From Succinivibrio sp. (GTDB lineage: Bacteria > Pseudomonadota > Gammaproteobacteria > Enterobacterales > Succinivibrionaceae): a DNA stretch of 39,664 nt. The position numbers were made by a program, and so were the translations under genes. Where the stretch lies: assembly GCA_017635415.1 (NCBI GenBank), contig JAGBLM010000061.1, positions 1 through 39,664 on the forward strand, given 5' to 3'. The notes under the pieces are model-generated. The model ran no database searches. It saw nothing but the letters and a program-made list of their open reading frames with translations, and was not told the origin of the DNA. Below, piece by piece: positions 8,358 through 18,164 of this stretch (position 1 is the stretch's first letter; every line of letters starts with the position of its first letter).

Positions 8358-8825
8358 ATGTACGGCAGAAAGCTTAATGCTTACCGACAGACTAATCTGC
8401 AAGCAGAGATATCCGTTGCTGACCCATATATAGTCACCAAAATGCTCTATCAGGGAGTTTTTGAGCGACTGGCGCAGGCCAAGGGAGCAATTATGCGCGG
8501 AGATCTGGCCACAAAAGCAAAAAAACTGGCCACCGCCAGCACTATTCTTGAAAATCTTAAGAGCACACTCGATTTTTCGATAAACAAAGATCTCGCGCAA
8601 AGTCTCTATGACATATACTCATATATGCTGGACAAGATTGCTGATGCCACCATTGAGGTTAGCTGCAAACCGATTGACGAGGCGGTGAAGATCTTTATGC
8701 CGATAAAGCAGGCCTGGGACAGTCTGCCGATGTCCGCAAGACAGGAAGCAAATGAGAGGCGTACAGAGGAGCAGCGTCAGGATCAGCAGTTCAGAGATGG
8801 AGCTATGACCAAAGGCTCGATTTGA
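8358..8825 (+). CDS. fliS: Flagellin export chaperone FliS
   Basis: FliS binds the C-terminal helices of flagellin in the cytoplasm, prevents early polymerisation and hands the subunit to the export gate. The protein is 155 residues. It opens with MYGRKLNAYRQTNLQAEISVAD, the short N-terminal strand and first helix typical of FliS, and continues with the four-helix core (KMLYQGVFERLAQAKGA, then LDFSINKDLAQSLYDIYSYM). The last 25 or so residues are an Arg/Gln-rich tail beyond the usual length of about 130. The ATG at 8358 has an AGGAG site and is preferred over an in-frame start at 8319, which precedes no ribosome site. It is the first gene of a block with a fliT-like gene and a MAF gene, behind a sigma-54 promoter. 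Confidence 0.9.
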   Translation: MYGRKLNAYRQTNLQAEISVADPYIVTKMLYQGVFERLAQAKGAIMRGDLATKAKKLATASTILENLKSTLDFSINKDLAQSLYDIYSYMLDKIADATIEVSCKPIDEAVKIFMPIKQAWDSLPMSARQEANERRTEEQRQDQQFRDGAMTKGSI

Positions 8826-8855
8826 GATCTAACTACCTCTTAAGAGAACAGTTTT

Positions 8856-9176
8856 ATGCAACTTGAGGAAGCAATAACAAGACTGACGGAAATTGAGCAG
8901 CGTATTCAGACTGCCCTTGACGAAGAACAGTTTGCAAAACTGCAGGAACTTGATGATGAATCGCAAAGACTGCTGCGGCAGATGTGCAATGCCAGTCTTA
9001 GCGATGAGGAAAAGGAGCGGTTCAGACAGTTTGCCGCGGTTTATAGCGAGCACATTCACGATATGCTCAGTAGTCTGCAGAAAACAAAAGTCGAAACAAA
9101 AGCTGCTATTCTGAAACTCAACAAAAGCACAAAAGGCAGTCATAGTTATGCCAGTATCGCCACCGGGCGAAGATAA
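8856..9176 (+). CDS. FliT-like flagellar chaperone (small helical protein)
   Basis: A 106-residue, entirely helical, charged protein with no membrane segment or signal peptide. Heptad-like patterns (EEAITRLTEIEQRIQTAL, then FAKLQELDDESQRLLRQM) predict a short helical bundle, the form of FliT and of its Vibrio counterpart FlaI, which lie directly after fliS. FliT-type proteins chaperone the filament cap FliD and can modulate the flagellar master regulator. The call rests mainly on size, helicity and position, because FliT sequences diverge quickly. It begins 30 bp after the fliS stop and is read from the same promoter. Confidence 0.55.
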   Translation: MQLEEAITRLTEIEQRIQTALDEEQFAKLQELDDESQRLLRQMCNASLSDEEKERFRQFAAVYSEHIHDMLSSLQKTKVETKAAILKLNKSTKGSHSYASIATGRR

Positions 9177-9217
9177 TCAAAAACATCATCTACCAGTTTA
9201 TTAGGACCTCTTTATTT

Positions 9218-11467
9218 ATGACTGACAGTAATGAGTTGCTGACCGATACCGTTGACCTTGAGACCCTGGCAAAATCCTCAGCAGAAGAATTTAATCTCAA
9301 TAATCTTGGCAATGTAGAAAAACTTATCGCTGCACAACAGAAAATGAGTGACGAACTCATTGCCAGATTCCAAAGAAATATTGCGGCCTTTGAAGTCGCT
9401 CTTCCTGACATCGCCGACACCTTCCGAGCCTACAAACCAAAGCAGACCCTGGAATTTTTCTGCGCGGAAAACGGCATTGCCAACCTGATGTTCGTAGAAA
9501 AAAACGATATCCTGTACAAAACCCTTAATCCGAAGGAAATCTGCTATAAACAGATTGAAGAGGGACTGAAAACCATCCCCTTTAAAACAGTACGCTACGA
9601 TAACGAATATGACTGGGCAGGACATATTCATCACCGTTACCTCAACGAATGCATCACCATCACCAAAGATTACGTCAAGTCAAAGAGCAAACTGACACCG
9701 ATGGATATCGGTTCAATGCCCAACTGCGTCATGATAGGTGTCGGACTTGGCTATCATCTTGAGAGACTGTATGAAAAGGTGGAAGTGGCAAATCTCATTC
9801 TGGTAGAGCCTGATCTTGATATGTTTTTTGCCTCGCTGCATACCTTTGACTGGGATCAGCTGCTGCATTTCATCAGACAGAATAACTACGGCATTAAGTT
9901 TCTGCTGGGCGAAACAGCCGATCAGCTGTTTAACGACATGTACAATTTCTATGATCGCCACGGCAGGTTCCTCTCCGGTTTCTGGTGGAATTTCGTGCAC
10001 TATGCCTCAGAGGAAATAAGGAAAATTGCCCAGGTAATAAAAAAAGACTACTACCGCACCTTTTCGGCCATGGGATATTTTGATGACCACCTGTTCGGAA
10101 CCTCACACGCCATTTATGCCATTGAGCACAAAAAGAGACTGATCAGAAATGATGTGCCGCTGCCTGAGGCTATGGCAAACGCTCCGGTCTTTGTGGTAGG
10201 TAGCGGACCGTCCCTTGACCACGATATTCCCTTTTTAAGGAAGAATCAGGATAAAGCGTATATCATCGCCTGCGGTACAGCCTTTGACACGCTCTATCAC
10301 GCCGGTATCCAGCCTGACTTCTACTGTTGTACCGAACGCGTTCCGCAGATAGCGCAGAGCATTAAACTCATAGCCGATAAAAGTTTTGTCGATAATACCA
10401 TTCTGCTTACGGGTGATGTGGTTCACCCTTACACAGTCGAACTGTTTAAGCATACTGCCATTTTCAGCAAACCTGATGAACCGTTCTACTGGATGGCCCT
10501 TGGCCGCCTGAATTTTGCCCGGCACTGGCAGTTTGTACTGCTGATGAACCCTCTGGTCGGCAATTTAGGTGTCTCAGGAGCATGCTTCTTCGGCTTTAAA
10601 AACCTCTACCTGTTCGGTCTTGATAACGGCAAAAAAATCGGAACTGCCAACATGCATTCCCGGTATACCGCTATCTATAACGAAGCAGGAGTAAATGATA
10701 CCAGTGGTAACTATACCATTGAGAATATTCTGCCGGGCAACTTCGGCGGACAATGCGAAAGCGGCTATTTTTTTAAGATGAGTGTCCGCAATATTGAGGA
10801 AATCCTTGAGCTTTTCAAGGATACGGTTAAATGTTTCAACTGTTCTGACGGTTCGCTTATTGAAGGTGCTACACCGCTTCACAGCAAAGAACTTGATTTC
10901 TCGGACCGACCGGTTCTGGACAAATGCGCCCTGAAGGATTTTGTCGCGCAGAAGAAAACTATGGAAGTTGATCTTTCAGAACAGGAAATGACAAAACTCC
11001 TCGATTATGATGATTTCTCCAATACGCTTAAATATATTGCTGCGGTCTTTGACCAGCGTCCGCAGCATCGTCTTGATTTTATCCAGAAACTTGAGTTCGT
11101 CAGTGAATATATTACCGACCTTGGACAAACACCTGAGGGAAAATTCAAATCCTTTATGCTCAACGGCACTGTTCAGGGCATCTTTCTGATGGTTCTCAGA
11201 GCGCTGTATCACTGCCAGGATGAACAGGAATGCCTGGATCATGCGAATGCAATGATCGAAAAACTGCGTTATTTTCTTGAGGATGCCGATGTGCTCTACC
11301 ACTTCCTGCCTGATTTTATCTTAGGGCCGCATCAGGAAAAGATGAATGGCAAGACCGGACAGGATCACCCCGGCAGCCCGGCACCGGATCTACCGAAGAT
11401 TTTCACTCTGGTAGACAACGAAAAATACAAAGACAAGCAGGAAAAATTCGTCAAAAAGTATGAGTAA
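9218..11467 (+). CDS. MAF-type motility accessory factor (flagellin glycosyltransferase family, DUF115)
   Basis: A 749-residue cytoplasmic protein of the motility-associated factor family. The central MptE-like/DUF115 domain begins near residue 320 with PVFVVGSGPSLDHDIPFL, a nucleotide-binding-like loop, and continues through IACGTAFDTLYHAGIQPDF. The N-terminal part carries GVGLGYHLERLYEKVEVANL and VEPDLDMF, also typical of MAF proteins. In Campylobacter, Helicobacter, Aeromonas and Clostridium, members transfer pseudaminic or legionaminic acid to flagellin. Its place after fliS and the fliT-like gene supports that role. Neither flagellin nor sugar-synthesis genes are in the window. The start is supported by frame and an AGGA site 12 bp upstream. 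Family membership is secure; the sugar is unknown. Confidence 0.85.
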   Translation: MTDSNELLTDTVDLETLAKSSAEEFNLNNLGNVEKLIAAQQKMSDELIARFQRNIAAFEVALPDIADTFRAYKPKQTLEFFCAENGIANLMFVEKNDILYKTLNPKEICYKQIEEGLKTIPFKTVRYDNEYDWAGHIHHRYLNECITITKDYVKSKSKLTPMDIGSMPNCVMIGVGLGYHLERLYEKVEVANLILVEPDLDMFFASLHTFDWDQLLHFIRQNNYGIKFLLGETADQLFNDMYNFYDRHGRFLSGFWWNFVHYASEEIRKIAQVIKKDYYRTFSAMGYFDDHLFGTSHAIYAIEHKKRLIRNDVPLPEAMANAPVFVVGSGPSLDHDIPFLRKNQDKAYIIACGTAFDTLYHAGIQPDFYCCTERVPQIAQSIKLIADKSFVDNTILLTGDVVHPYTVELFKHTAIFSKPDEPFYWMALGRLNFARHWQFVLLMNPLVGNLGVSGACFFGFKNLYLFGLDNGKKIGTANMHSRYTAIYNEAGVNDTSGNYTIENILPGNFGGQCESGYFFKMSVRNIEEILELFKDTVKCFNCSDGSLIEGATPLHSKELDFSDRPVLDKCALKDFVAQKKTMEVDLSEQEMTKLLDYDDFSNTLKYIAAVFDQRPQHRLDFIQKLEFVSEYITDLGQTPEGKFKSFMLNGTVQGIFLMVLRALYHCQDEQECLDHANAMIEKLRYFLEDADVLYHFLPDFILGPHQEKMNGKTGQDHPGSPAPDLPKIFTLVDNEKYKDKQEKFVKKYE

Positions 11468-11486
11468 CTGCTCGCTTTGACAGGAC

Positions 11487-11504
11487 GGGGACGTGAACGT
11501 CCCC
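11487..11504. repeat. Compact GC hairpin between convergent genes
   Basis: GGGGACG and CGTCCCC pair perfectly around TGAA in the gap where the MAF gene and der converge. No T run follows on either strand, so a classical intrinsic terminator is doubtful. Rightward, the stem is followed by ATCTGAC. A similar G4/C4 hairpin followed by ATCT lies between bamB and der. Confidence 0.5.
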
Positions 11505-11531
11505 ATCTGACTGTACCTTACCTTGTTTCTC

Positions 11532-13298
11532 CTATTTGGTTTTGGCTTTAGCCTTTCCTGCGGTCCTTGCCTTTGAGACCGTTTTCTTCTTCGGTCTGTG
11601 TTCAAGCACCAGACCTTTACCTTCTTTTAAGGCCTGATTGATGGCGCGCTGTTCTTTTCGCTCGCGCTTTGACTCGGCATGAGCCCACATACGTTCATTG
11701 GCCTTCTGCTTGCGCTCTGCTCTCATCTGCGACTGGGTAAGGCGCTTCTGCGCAGGTTTCTCATTGGCATAAGGGTTGACGCCTTCACGAAATTCCATAA
11801 TCAGTGGGGTACCGATAATCTCCAGAGCATCTCTGAAGCAGTTGATAAGATATCTTCTGTAGGAATCAGGAAGTTTTGAGACCTTATTGCCATGAATAAT
11901 GATACGCGGCGGGTTGTAACCGCCGGCATGGGCATATTTCAGTTTAATCCTGCGTCCGGCGTAAATAGGCGGCTCATGTTCCTGTATTGCTCCCTGAAGA
12001 ATGCGGTTAAGCAATGAGGAGGAATTTCTTCTGGTGGCAGAAGCATAGGCTTCATCAATGGACTCAAAGAGATTTCCCACCCCGGTACCGTGCAGGGCGG
12101 AGATGAAATGTACTCTGGCAAAATCGACAAAGCCAAGGCGCAAATTGAGTTCTTCCTTGATCTCATCCTTAAGCGCAATATCAAGGCCATCCCACTTGTT
12201 GACCGCGACCACCAGCGATCGTCCTGAATCGATAATGAAGCTCAGCAATGACAGATCCTGATCGGTTATATGATTACGGGCATCAATGACCAGCAGGGCA
12301 ACATTACAGTCCTCAATAGCCTTGAGGGTTTTAACGATGGAGAATTTTTCAATTGCCTCAGAGACCTTACGACGCTTACGCACCCCGGCGGTATCTATCA
12401 CTATATATTTCCTGTCATTGCGCTCAAGCGGAATATAAATAGAATCTCTAGTAGTTCCAGGGAAATCGGCCACAATAACACGTTCCTCACCAAGCAGACG
12501 GTTGGTCAGAGTTGATTTACCGACATTTGGCTTGCCTACAATGGCGAATTTAACAGGCAAATCAGCAAACGGCTGGTGAGATTGCTCTGACTCAGCGATA
12601 GCCTCGCTCTCTCCTTCCCCGTGCTGTCTGGCACGATTGGCTTCACGGAAGGCATGCCAGTCAAAACCACCGCCTTCCTTATCTGCAGGAACATTTTCAA
12701 GAAAGTCGTACCCCTCTTCCCACTGGCTTGTCTCTTTGGACCACGGACGTTCAGCCTCAGGTTCTTCAGGCAGATCGCTTGGTAAAGGACCTTCTTCACG
12801 CAGCAGCGGCGCAACAACCTCCTCAAGCAGCACCTGAACACCACGACCATGAACAACCGCAGTGGTATATACTTCGCCTAGTCCTAACGCATAAAACTCA
12901 GCGCCGGCAGTTTCCGGATCAAGACCATCTACCTTATTGGCAACCACCGCCACCTTTTTGCCCGATCTTCTGATATAGTCGGCAACAGGATAGTCGCCAG
13001 GCATGATCCCTGCTCTGGCGTCTACCATGTAAAGAACGAGATCGCATTCATCAATGGCCAGTAATGCCTGTTTTGTCATCGATTCAGTCAAAGATTCGGG
13101 CTGCTCGGTGTTATCTTCGGCAATACCACCGGTATCAATCAGAATATACTCACGATCGTCATAAATAGCTCTTCCGTATTTACGATCGCGGGTTAATCCC
13201 GGAAAATCTGCAACCAGAGCATCCCTGGTCTTTGTTAGCCGGTTAAACAGTGTTGACTTACCCACATTAGGACAGCCTACAAGAGCTATAACTTTCAT
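11532..13298 (-). CDS. der: Ribosome-assembly GTPase Der (EngA)
   Basis: A double GTPase needed for maturation of the 50S ribosomal subunit. G domain 1 has its P loop at GCPNVGKST (8-16), DFPGLTRD, the DTGG element and NKVD. G domain 2 has a P loop at GKPNVGKST (about 252-260), [12 protein letters not shown] and NKWD. A KH-like domain follows ([18 protein letters not shown]). At 588 residues it is about 100 longer than E. coli Der (490). The extra length lies in an acidic, Glu/Trp-containing linker between the G domains (about 170-245) and in a Lys/Arg-rich tail (about 530-588). It is the last gene of the rlmN-to-der run and starts 76 bp after bamB, with a hairpin between. Confidence 0.97.
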   Translation of the reverse strand: MKVIALVGCPNVGKSTLFNRLTKTRDALVADFPGLTRDRKYGRAIYDDREYILIDTGGIAEDNTEQPESLTESMTKQALLAIDECDLVLYMVDARAGIMPGDYPVADYIRRSGKKVAVVANKVDGLDPETAGAEFYALGLGEVYTTAVVHGRGVQVLLEEVVAPLLREEGPLPSDLPEEPEAERPWSKETSQWEEGYDFLENVPADKEGGGFDWHAFREANRARQHGEGESEAIAESEQSHQPFADLPVKFAIVGKPNVGKSTLTNRLLGEERVIVADFPGTTRDSIYIPLERNDRKYIVIDTAGVRKRRKVSEAIEKFSIVKTLKAIEDCNVALLVIDARNHITDQDLSLLSFIIDSGRSLVVAVNKWDGLDIALKDEIKEELNLRLGFVDFARVHFISALHGTGVGNLFESIDEAYASATRRNSSSLLNRILQGAIQEHEPPIYAGRRIKLKYAHAGGYNPPRIIIHGNKVSKLPDSYRRYLINCFRDALEIIGTPLIMEFREGVNPYANEKPAQKRLTQSQMRAERKQKANERMWAHAESKRERKEQRAINQALKEGKGLVLEHRPKKKTVSKARTAGKAKAKTK

Positions 13299-13338
13299 AC
13301 TTTATTTCCGGAATTTTTAATCTTAAGAGTTGGAGATG

Positions 13339-13358
13339 GGGGCGGTCTGTACCGCCCC
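13339..13358. repeat. Compact GC hairpin between bamB and der
   Basis: GGGGCGGT pairs perfectly with ACCGCCCC around a 4-nt loop. In the direction of the bamB-der transcript the stem is followed by CATCTCC, with no U tract. It may stabilise or process the mRNA between the two cistrons rather than end it. It resembles the hairpin at 11487-11504. Confidence 0.5.
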
Positions 13359-13374
13359 GGAGAAATGGATCAGA

Positions 13375-14982
13375 TTACAGACCAAAACCAGAAGCTTTTT
13401 CCTTCTGTTGTTCTTCTGTAGGCTGAGCGTTCTGCTCAGCAGATGAAGTTGAACTATCGGACTGACCTGAGCTATCAGATTTTACACCAGGGACTAGACC
13501 AAAGCCAGAAACTTCTGCCCTACGTTCCTCTTCTGCCTTTTTGACCGCAGCCTCATACTCAGCCTTACGTCTCTCATACTCAGCCTTCTGGCGCAGATAC
13601 TCGCGCTCCTGTGCAGCCTGAGCTCGTTCGCGAGCTTCAATTTCTCTGACAATCCTGTTTGCCTCGGCTCGACGTTCCTGCAGCTGTTCTGCCGTCAGAG
13701 CACCGATACCGTATATACCGCCCTGATTACCGAAATCAAGTCCGACTCCGGCAGCAGAGAGTTCCTGAGCCTGAGCCGTAAATTTGGCTCTGGCCATTCC
13801 TGACGGATCATAACGCAGACATTCAAGATCACCACCTGAGGTCTGTATCAGGATATCGCCACCGATCACCTTAGGGGCGGTGTAGATAGGCGTTCCATCA
13901 GTATCCAGTTTAGACTGGATACGACCGTCAGCAAGACTCAGGAAATAGATATAGCCCTGCAGATCGCCCACCACTACATAGTTGCCGTAGATTGCAGGTG
14001 CGGTAACATTTCTGTAGGTCAGCTGGGAGTTAGTCCAGATTTCATGATTATCCGCCCGGCTGATGCAGGAAATATGACCGTTATCTTCAGTAATGACAAA
14101 CACATTGCTGTCGAAGGCCAGATCTTTGGAACTGCGATAGCCAAGTTTGCTCATCAGTGTCCTGGACTCAAGAGAAATATTCATAAAACCACTGTTATAT
14201 GCCGTGGTATACATATTCTCTCCTAAAATCAACGGAGAGGAGGAAACATCAGCCACACGTTCAAGTTCGTTACTTCCTGACTTGTTACCCACCGTGATTT
14301 CAGAAACAACCGCGCCGTTTAACTGAGAAATAATCTGAACCCTACCGCTTGCCTGTCCCACAAAAATGTAGGAACTGCCGACTACTACCGGTTTTGACTG
14401 CACACGCAGACGCAGTTTATTGGAGGTGTCACCTGATACCCAGAGTCTTTCACCGCTTAGGACATCAAAGCAGAACAGTCTGCCCACGGAATCAAGAACA
14501 AAGAGTCTGCTGCCGTCTACAGAAAAGGCCGGAGAGGTTACAATCTCGTTTTCCAGATATTTCTTCCACTGCAGTTTTCCAGTGGCAGAATCGAGGACAT
14601 AAATGTAACCGTTCTCTGAACCTACTGACACTTTTGAGCCAAAGGCGGACACGCCCCCTGACAGACGTGCGGATCGACGATCATTGTTTTCGTCCTCAGC
14701 GTCAAGATCGGCTGTCCACTGCTTGGTACCGGACTGCGCATTAATAGAGAACACCGCCCCGTTTCTTGAGGCTGCATAAATATTTGAACCTGACACGGCA
14801 GGAGAGAGCGACGAGTAGTACTTGTCGGAGCCACCCACTGATGTAGACCAGACTTCAGAAACGCCAAGCTTATTGGCAATTTCCGGAGCCTCTACAGGTT
14901 CGAACAAATCTTTATTCCCCGAACACCCACCCAGGGAAAGCATAATAAACGGCACACAAAGCACCAGTTTCTTTCCGATCAT
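13375..14982 (-). CDS. bamB: Outer-membrane assembly lipoprotein BamB with C-terminal coiled-coil extension
   Basis: A PQQ-type beta-propeller lipoprotein of the BAM complex, which inserts beta-barrel proteins into the outer membrane. From the ATG at 14982 it has a lipoprotein signal peptide ending LSLGGC (C20; Ser at +2, so outer membrane). Propeller blades repeat patterns such as GAVFSINAQSGTKQWTADL and GYIYVLDSATGKLQWKKYL. The protein is 535 residues against 392 in E. coli. The excess is C-terminal: a charged coiled coil (about 430-490, QKAEYERRKAEYEAAVKKAE), then a Ser/Gln-rich stretch, with SGFGL at 492-496 and again as the last five residues. The in-frame start at 15018 is TTG without a good ribosome site and is not used. 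Confidence 0.92.
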   Translation of the reverse strand: MIGKKLVLCVPFIMLSLGGCSGNKDLFEPVEAPEIANKLGVSEVWSTSVGGSDKYYSSLSPAVSGSNIYAASRNGAVFSINAQSGTKQWTADLDAEDENNDRRSARLSGGVSAFGSKVSVGSENGYIYVLDSATGKLQWKKYLENEIVTSPAFSVDGSRLFVLDSVGRLFCFDVLSGERLWVSGDTSNKLRLRVQSKPVVVGSSYIFVGQASGRVQIISQLNGAVVSEITVGNKSGSNELERVADVSSSPLILGENMYTTAYNSGFMNISLESRTLMSKLGYRSSKDLAFDSNVFVITEDNGHISCISRADNHEIWTNSQLTYRNVTAPAIYGNYVVVGDLQGYIYFLSLADGRIQSKLDTDGTPIYTAPKVIGGDILIQTSGGDLECLRYDPSGMARAKFTAQAQELSAAGVGLDFGNQGGIYGIGALTAEQLQERRAEANRIVREIEARERAQAAQEREYLRQKAEYERRKAEYEAAVKKAEEERRAEVSGFGLVPGVKSDSSGQSDSSTSSAEQNAQPTEEQQKEKASGFGL

Positions 14983-15020
14983 CGACCTATTACCTTTGTT
15001 TGAAGAAAGAGAAAGCAAAA

Positions 15021-15719
15021 TCAGCGGACTTCACCGCGTCTTTTGGCAATCTCCGTATTATTTTTATCCGCAATCATATAGGCTGGTTCATCACCTGCCT
15101 TGATTACATTATCAAATTTCATCTGTAAAAGAGCATTAATAGGAACTTTTCTCTCAACAGAAATATCAAGGGCTTTCTTATAGGCATCGTGAGCGCCCTG
15201 GCGATCGCCTTTGGCAAGTAGAATATCGCCTTCAGTTTCGCTACGCTCAATAAGGTAAGCCTCATCCTTTATTGCAGAGAGACTTTTCAAGGCTCCCTCA
15301 AAATCCTTGTTCTGAGCTTTTACTTTGGCCTCAGAGAGCTGTGCAACCGGCACCACCAGCTCACCACCATGCTGACGGGCAAAGTCGATATGCTTCAAAG
15401 CCTCGTCATACTTGCCTTCAGTTGCGCTTTTTGTGGCAAGATCCAAAGAAAGCAGTGAGCCGTAGAGGTCCTCATGCTCGGCAATGAACTTTTCGGCATC
15501 AGCAACAGCATTGTCGTTCTTCATCTGAAGTTTGGTCTGAATCTGATACAGCGTATAAGCCTGCTGCTGTGCCTGCTCAAGCTGATAGGACTGCCACTGA
15601 CGATAGCCCAAAAGTCCGGCAATCGCAATTACCACACCAAAGGTAATCGGCTTCCAGTATTCATGCCACCAGGCGCGGACAACTTGCTCTCTCTCGTGGT
15701 CGTCTGTTAAAACATCCAT
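15021..15719 (-). CDS. yfgM: Periplasmic chaperone / SecYEG accessory protein YfgM
   Basis: A 232-residue inner-membrane protein with one transmembrane helix (about 24-40, ITFGVVIAIAGLLGYRQW) after a short cytoplasmic DDHERE-type N-terminus. A periplasmic TPR-like domain follows (repeats around YDEALKHIDFARQHG and GDRQGAHDAYKKALD). In E. coli, YfgM associates with the SecYEG translocon and PpiD, helping exported proteins leave the translocon, and its cytoplasmic end affects RcsB stability. The length matches the family (E. coli 206) with a modest C-terminal increase. It lies between hisS (15 bp upstream) and bamB, the standard gammaproteobacterial order. Confidence 0.92.
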   Translation of the reverse strand: MDVLTDDHEREQVVRAWWHEYWKPITFGVVIAIAGLLGYRQWQSYQLEQAQQQAYTLYQIQTKLQMKNDNAVADAEKFIAEHEDLYGSLLSLDLATKSATEGKYDEALKHIDFARQHGGELVVPVAQLSEAKVKAQNKDFEGALKSLSAIKDEAYLIERSETEGDILLAKGDRQGAHDAYKKALDISVERKVPINALLQMKFDNVIKAGDEPAYMIADKNNTEIAKRRGEVR

Positions 15720-15734
15720 TTTTATCTCTTCTTT

Positions 15735-17030
15735 TTATTTACAGTTTTTGTTATTGCAGAAAATATCCCGTATAAAGGCTACTGCCTCATCATATGAATA
15801 CTCACGCTGACCATTTTCCTCATTCTTGAGGTCTTTTATTGTAACTGAATTATTGGCAATTTCATTATCACCAAGAATTACCGCCAGACGTGCACCTAAT
15901 TTATCGGCACGCTTGAACTGTTTTTTGAAGCTGCCACCGCCGCAGTGATTCATGATCCGCAGTCCAGGCAGACTATCACGCAGGCTACGACACAAGGAGG
16001 CCTGCTGCAGTTCAATACCGTCTCCTGCTCCTACAACATAAACATCAACATCACCTCTCGGGGTCAGTTTGCCTAATGTCGTAAGCAGCAGAATCAGTCG
16101 CTCAAGACCGATACCAAAACCAACAGCAGGGCACGCTGTACCGCCAAGCTGTTCCACAAGACCGTCATAGCGACCTCCGCCACAGACTGTTCCCTGTGCT
16201 CCGAGTGCTGTGGTAACCCACTCAAAAACCGTAAGATTGTAATAATCAAGACCTCTGACCAGCCTGTTGTTTATTTCATACCTGATCCCGGCTTCTCTTA
16301 AAAAGGTCAGCAGTGATTCGAAGTGATCGCGTGTTTCCTGACCAAAATATTCGTTAAGTTTAGGCGCATTCTTTAAAAGTTCACCTACACGCTCATCTTT
16401 TGAATCAAGCACCCGCAGCGGATTGGTATGCATTCTGCGTCTGGAATCCTCATCAAGCTCGTCCTGATGAGCCTCGAGAAATTTAACTAGACTGCCCCGA
16501 TAGGCGGCGCGCTCAGCAGCAGAACCTAACGAATTAATCTGTAGGGTTAATTCTTTTTCAATACCCAGTTTCTTCCACAGCTGCGCCGTCATGGTAATCA
16601 GTTCGGCGTCAATATCAGGTCCCCTAAGACCGAAAACCTCCACCCCCATCTGGTGGAACTGACGATAACGCCCCTTCTGAGGACGTTCGTGACGGAACAT
16701 CGGTCCCATGTACCACAGACGCTGTTCCTGATTGTAGATAAGATTATGCTCAAGGCAGGCTCGCACACATCCTGCCGTTCCCTCAGGACGCAGTGACAAC
16801 ACGTCGCCTGAGCGGTCCTCGAAGGTGTACATTTCCTTTTCGACAACATCGGTAACTTCACCGATTGCCCGACAGAAAAGAGAGGTCTTCTCCACAATCG
16901 GCATACGCACTTCGCTGTAGCCGTATGAAGAAATCGTACTACGTAAAATCTGTTCAACCTGCTGCCATACCGATGTATCTTCAGGAAGCAGATCATTCAT
17001 GCCTCTGATGGCCTGAACCGACAAACCCAT
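15735..17030 (-). CDS. hisS: Histidine-tRNA ligase
   Basis: A class II aminoacyl-tRNA synthetase that charges tRNA-His; 431 residues (E. coli 424). Visible signatures are the N-terminal [13 protein letters not shown], motif 2 at about 108-128 ([16 protein letters not shown]), the histidine-specific [13 protein letters not shown] at about 258, and motif 3 [12 protein letters not shown] Rossmann-like anticodon-binding domain occupies the last 100 or so residues ([12 protein letters not shown] and onward). It is separated by a single base from ispG upstream and by 15 bp from yfgM downstream, so it is clearly operonic. Confidence 0.97.
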   Translation of the reverse strand: MGLSVQAIRGMNDLLPEDTSVWQQVEQILRSTISSYGYSEVRMPIVEKTSLFCRAIGEVTDVVEKEMYTFEDRSGDVLSLRPEGTAGCVRACLEHNLIYNQEQRLWYMGPMFRHERPQKGRYRQFHQMGVEVFGLRGPDIDAELITMTAQLWKKLGIEKELTLQINSLGSAAERAAYRGSLVKFLEAHQDELDEDSRRRMHTNPLRVLDSKDERVGELLKNAPKLNEYFGQETRDHFESLLTFLREAGIRYEINNRLVRGLDYYNLTVFEWVTTALGAQGTVCGGGRYDGLVEQLGGTACPAVGFGIGLERLILLLTTLGKLTPRGDVDVYVVGAGDGIELQQASLCRSLRDSLPGLRIMNHCGGGSFKKQFKRADKLGARLAVILGDNEIANNSVTIKDLKNEENGQREYSYDEAVAFIRDIFCNNKNCK

Positions 17031-17031
17031 T

Positions 17032-18150
17032 TTATTTATTTCCTTGAATTTTAATAATATTACTGTTAATTCTGGTTATCTTCTCACGGACACGTTTTTC
17101 CAGAACCTCAAGAACATCTTCGACTGCGATTTTACCCTGAAGTTCACCGTCCTCGTATATAAGACACCTGCCGTTTTTTCCGCCGCAGACAGCAAGATCA
17201 GCACGCAGTGCCTCACCCGGACCGTTAACCACGCAGCCCATCACCGCAAGTTTTAGAGGGGCTGTGATATCCGCCAGTCTATCCTCAAGTTCTCGTACTG
17301 TGCTTACCACATCAATGCCGCGTCTTGCACAGGTCGGGCAGGCTACCACATCCACGCCGCGGGTGCGCAGATGCATGCTTTTGAGAATCGCCCAGCCGAC
17401 CTTGACCTCCTCAACAGGATCAGCGGCCAGGGAAACACGAATAGTATCACCAATCCCCTCGCGCAGAAGCCAACTGATACCGATTGAAGAGAGTACTGTG
17501 CCACCGCGCAGTCCGCCGGCTTCGGTAATACCAAGATGGAGTGGCGCATCAGTCTTCCTGGCGAGAAGTTCATAGGAGGCCACGCAGAGATTGAGTTCCG
17601 AGGCCTTCACCGAAAAGGCATAATCCGAGAAATCATGCTCCTCAAGAACTTCGGCAGCACGCATTGCCGCTTCAACCATGGCCTCAGGAGTCGGATCTTT
17701 GTACTTTTCAAGCAGATCCTTATCCAATGAACCTGAATTAACACCGACACGTATGGGCAAACCATAGTCCCTGGCAGCCTGACAGACTGCCTCGATACGC
17801 TCGGCTGAACCGATATTGCCAGGGTTGATGCGCAGGGCACTGGCCCCGTTCTGCGCACAGGCGATGGCAATTCTGTAGTCGAAATGAATATCGGCAACCA
17901 GCGGAACAGGTGAACTCTTACAGATACGTCCAAAACTCTGTGCCGCCTCCAAAGACGGAACCGAAACTCTAACTATGTCGGCACCGGCATCTGAGAGAGC
18001 CCTGATCTGACCGAGAGTCGCCTCCTCATCCAGAGTATCTGTTGAGGTCATACTCTGCACCGAAATCGGAGCATCTCCGCCGATTTTTACACCACCGACG
18101 TTAATCTGTCTGCTCTTACGTCTTGGTGCCGCACTATTTTGCCATTCCAT
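17032..18150 (-). CDS. ispG: 4-hydroxy-3-methylbut-2-enyl diphosphate synthase (IspG)
   Basis: An iron-sulfur enzyme of the MEP isoprenoid pathway that reductively opens the cyclic diphosphate MEcPP to HMBPP. The TIM-barrel half carries [29 protein letters not shown] and LRINPGNIG. The C-terminal half supplies the 4Fe-4S ligands in [11 protein letters not shown] (about residues 270 and 273) and GCVVNGPGE (about 305), with the cluster-binding Glu at the end of that motif. The ATG at 18150 gives 372 residues, the same as E. coli; an adjacent GTG at 18153 is possible. It sits 14 bp after rodZ and 1 bp before hisS. Confidence 0.97.
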   Translation of the reverse strand: MEWQNSAAPRRKSRQINVGGVKIGGDAPISVQSMTSTDTLDEEATLGQIRALSDAGADIVRVSVPSLEAAQSFGRICKSSPVPLVADIHFDYRIAIACAQNGASALRINPGNIGSAERIEAVCQAARDYGLPIRVGVNSGSLDKDLLEKYKDPTPEAMVEAAMRAAEVLEEHDFSDYAFSVKASELNLCVASYELLARKTDAPLHLGITEAGGLRGGTVLSSIGISWLLREGIGDTIRVSLAADPVEEVKVGWAILKSMHLRTRGVDVVACPTCARRGIDVVSTVRELEDRLADITAPLKLAVMGCVVNGPGEALRADLAVCGGKNGRCLIYEDGELQGKIAVEDVLEVLEKRVREKITRINSNIIKIQGNK

Positions 18151-18164
18151 CACTGTTCTCTTGC

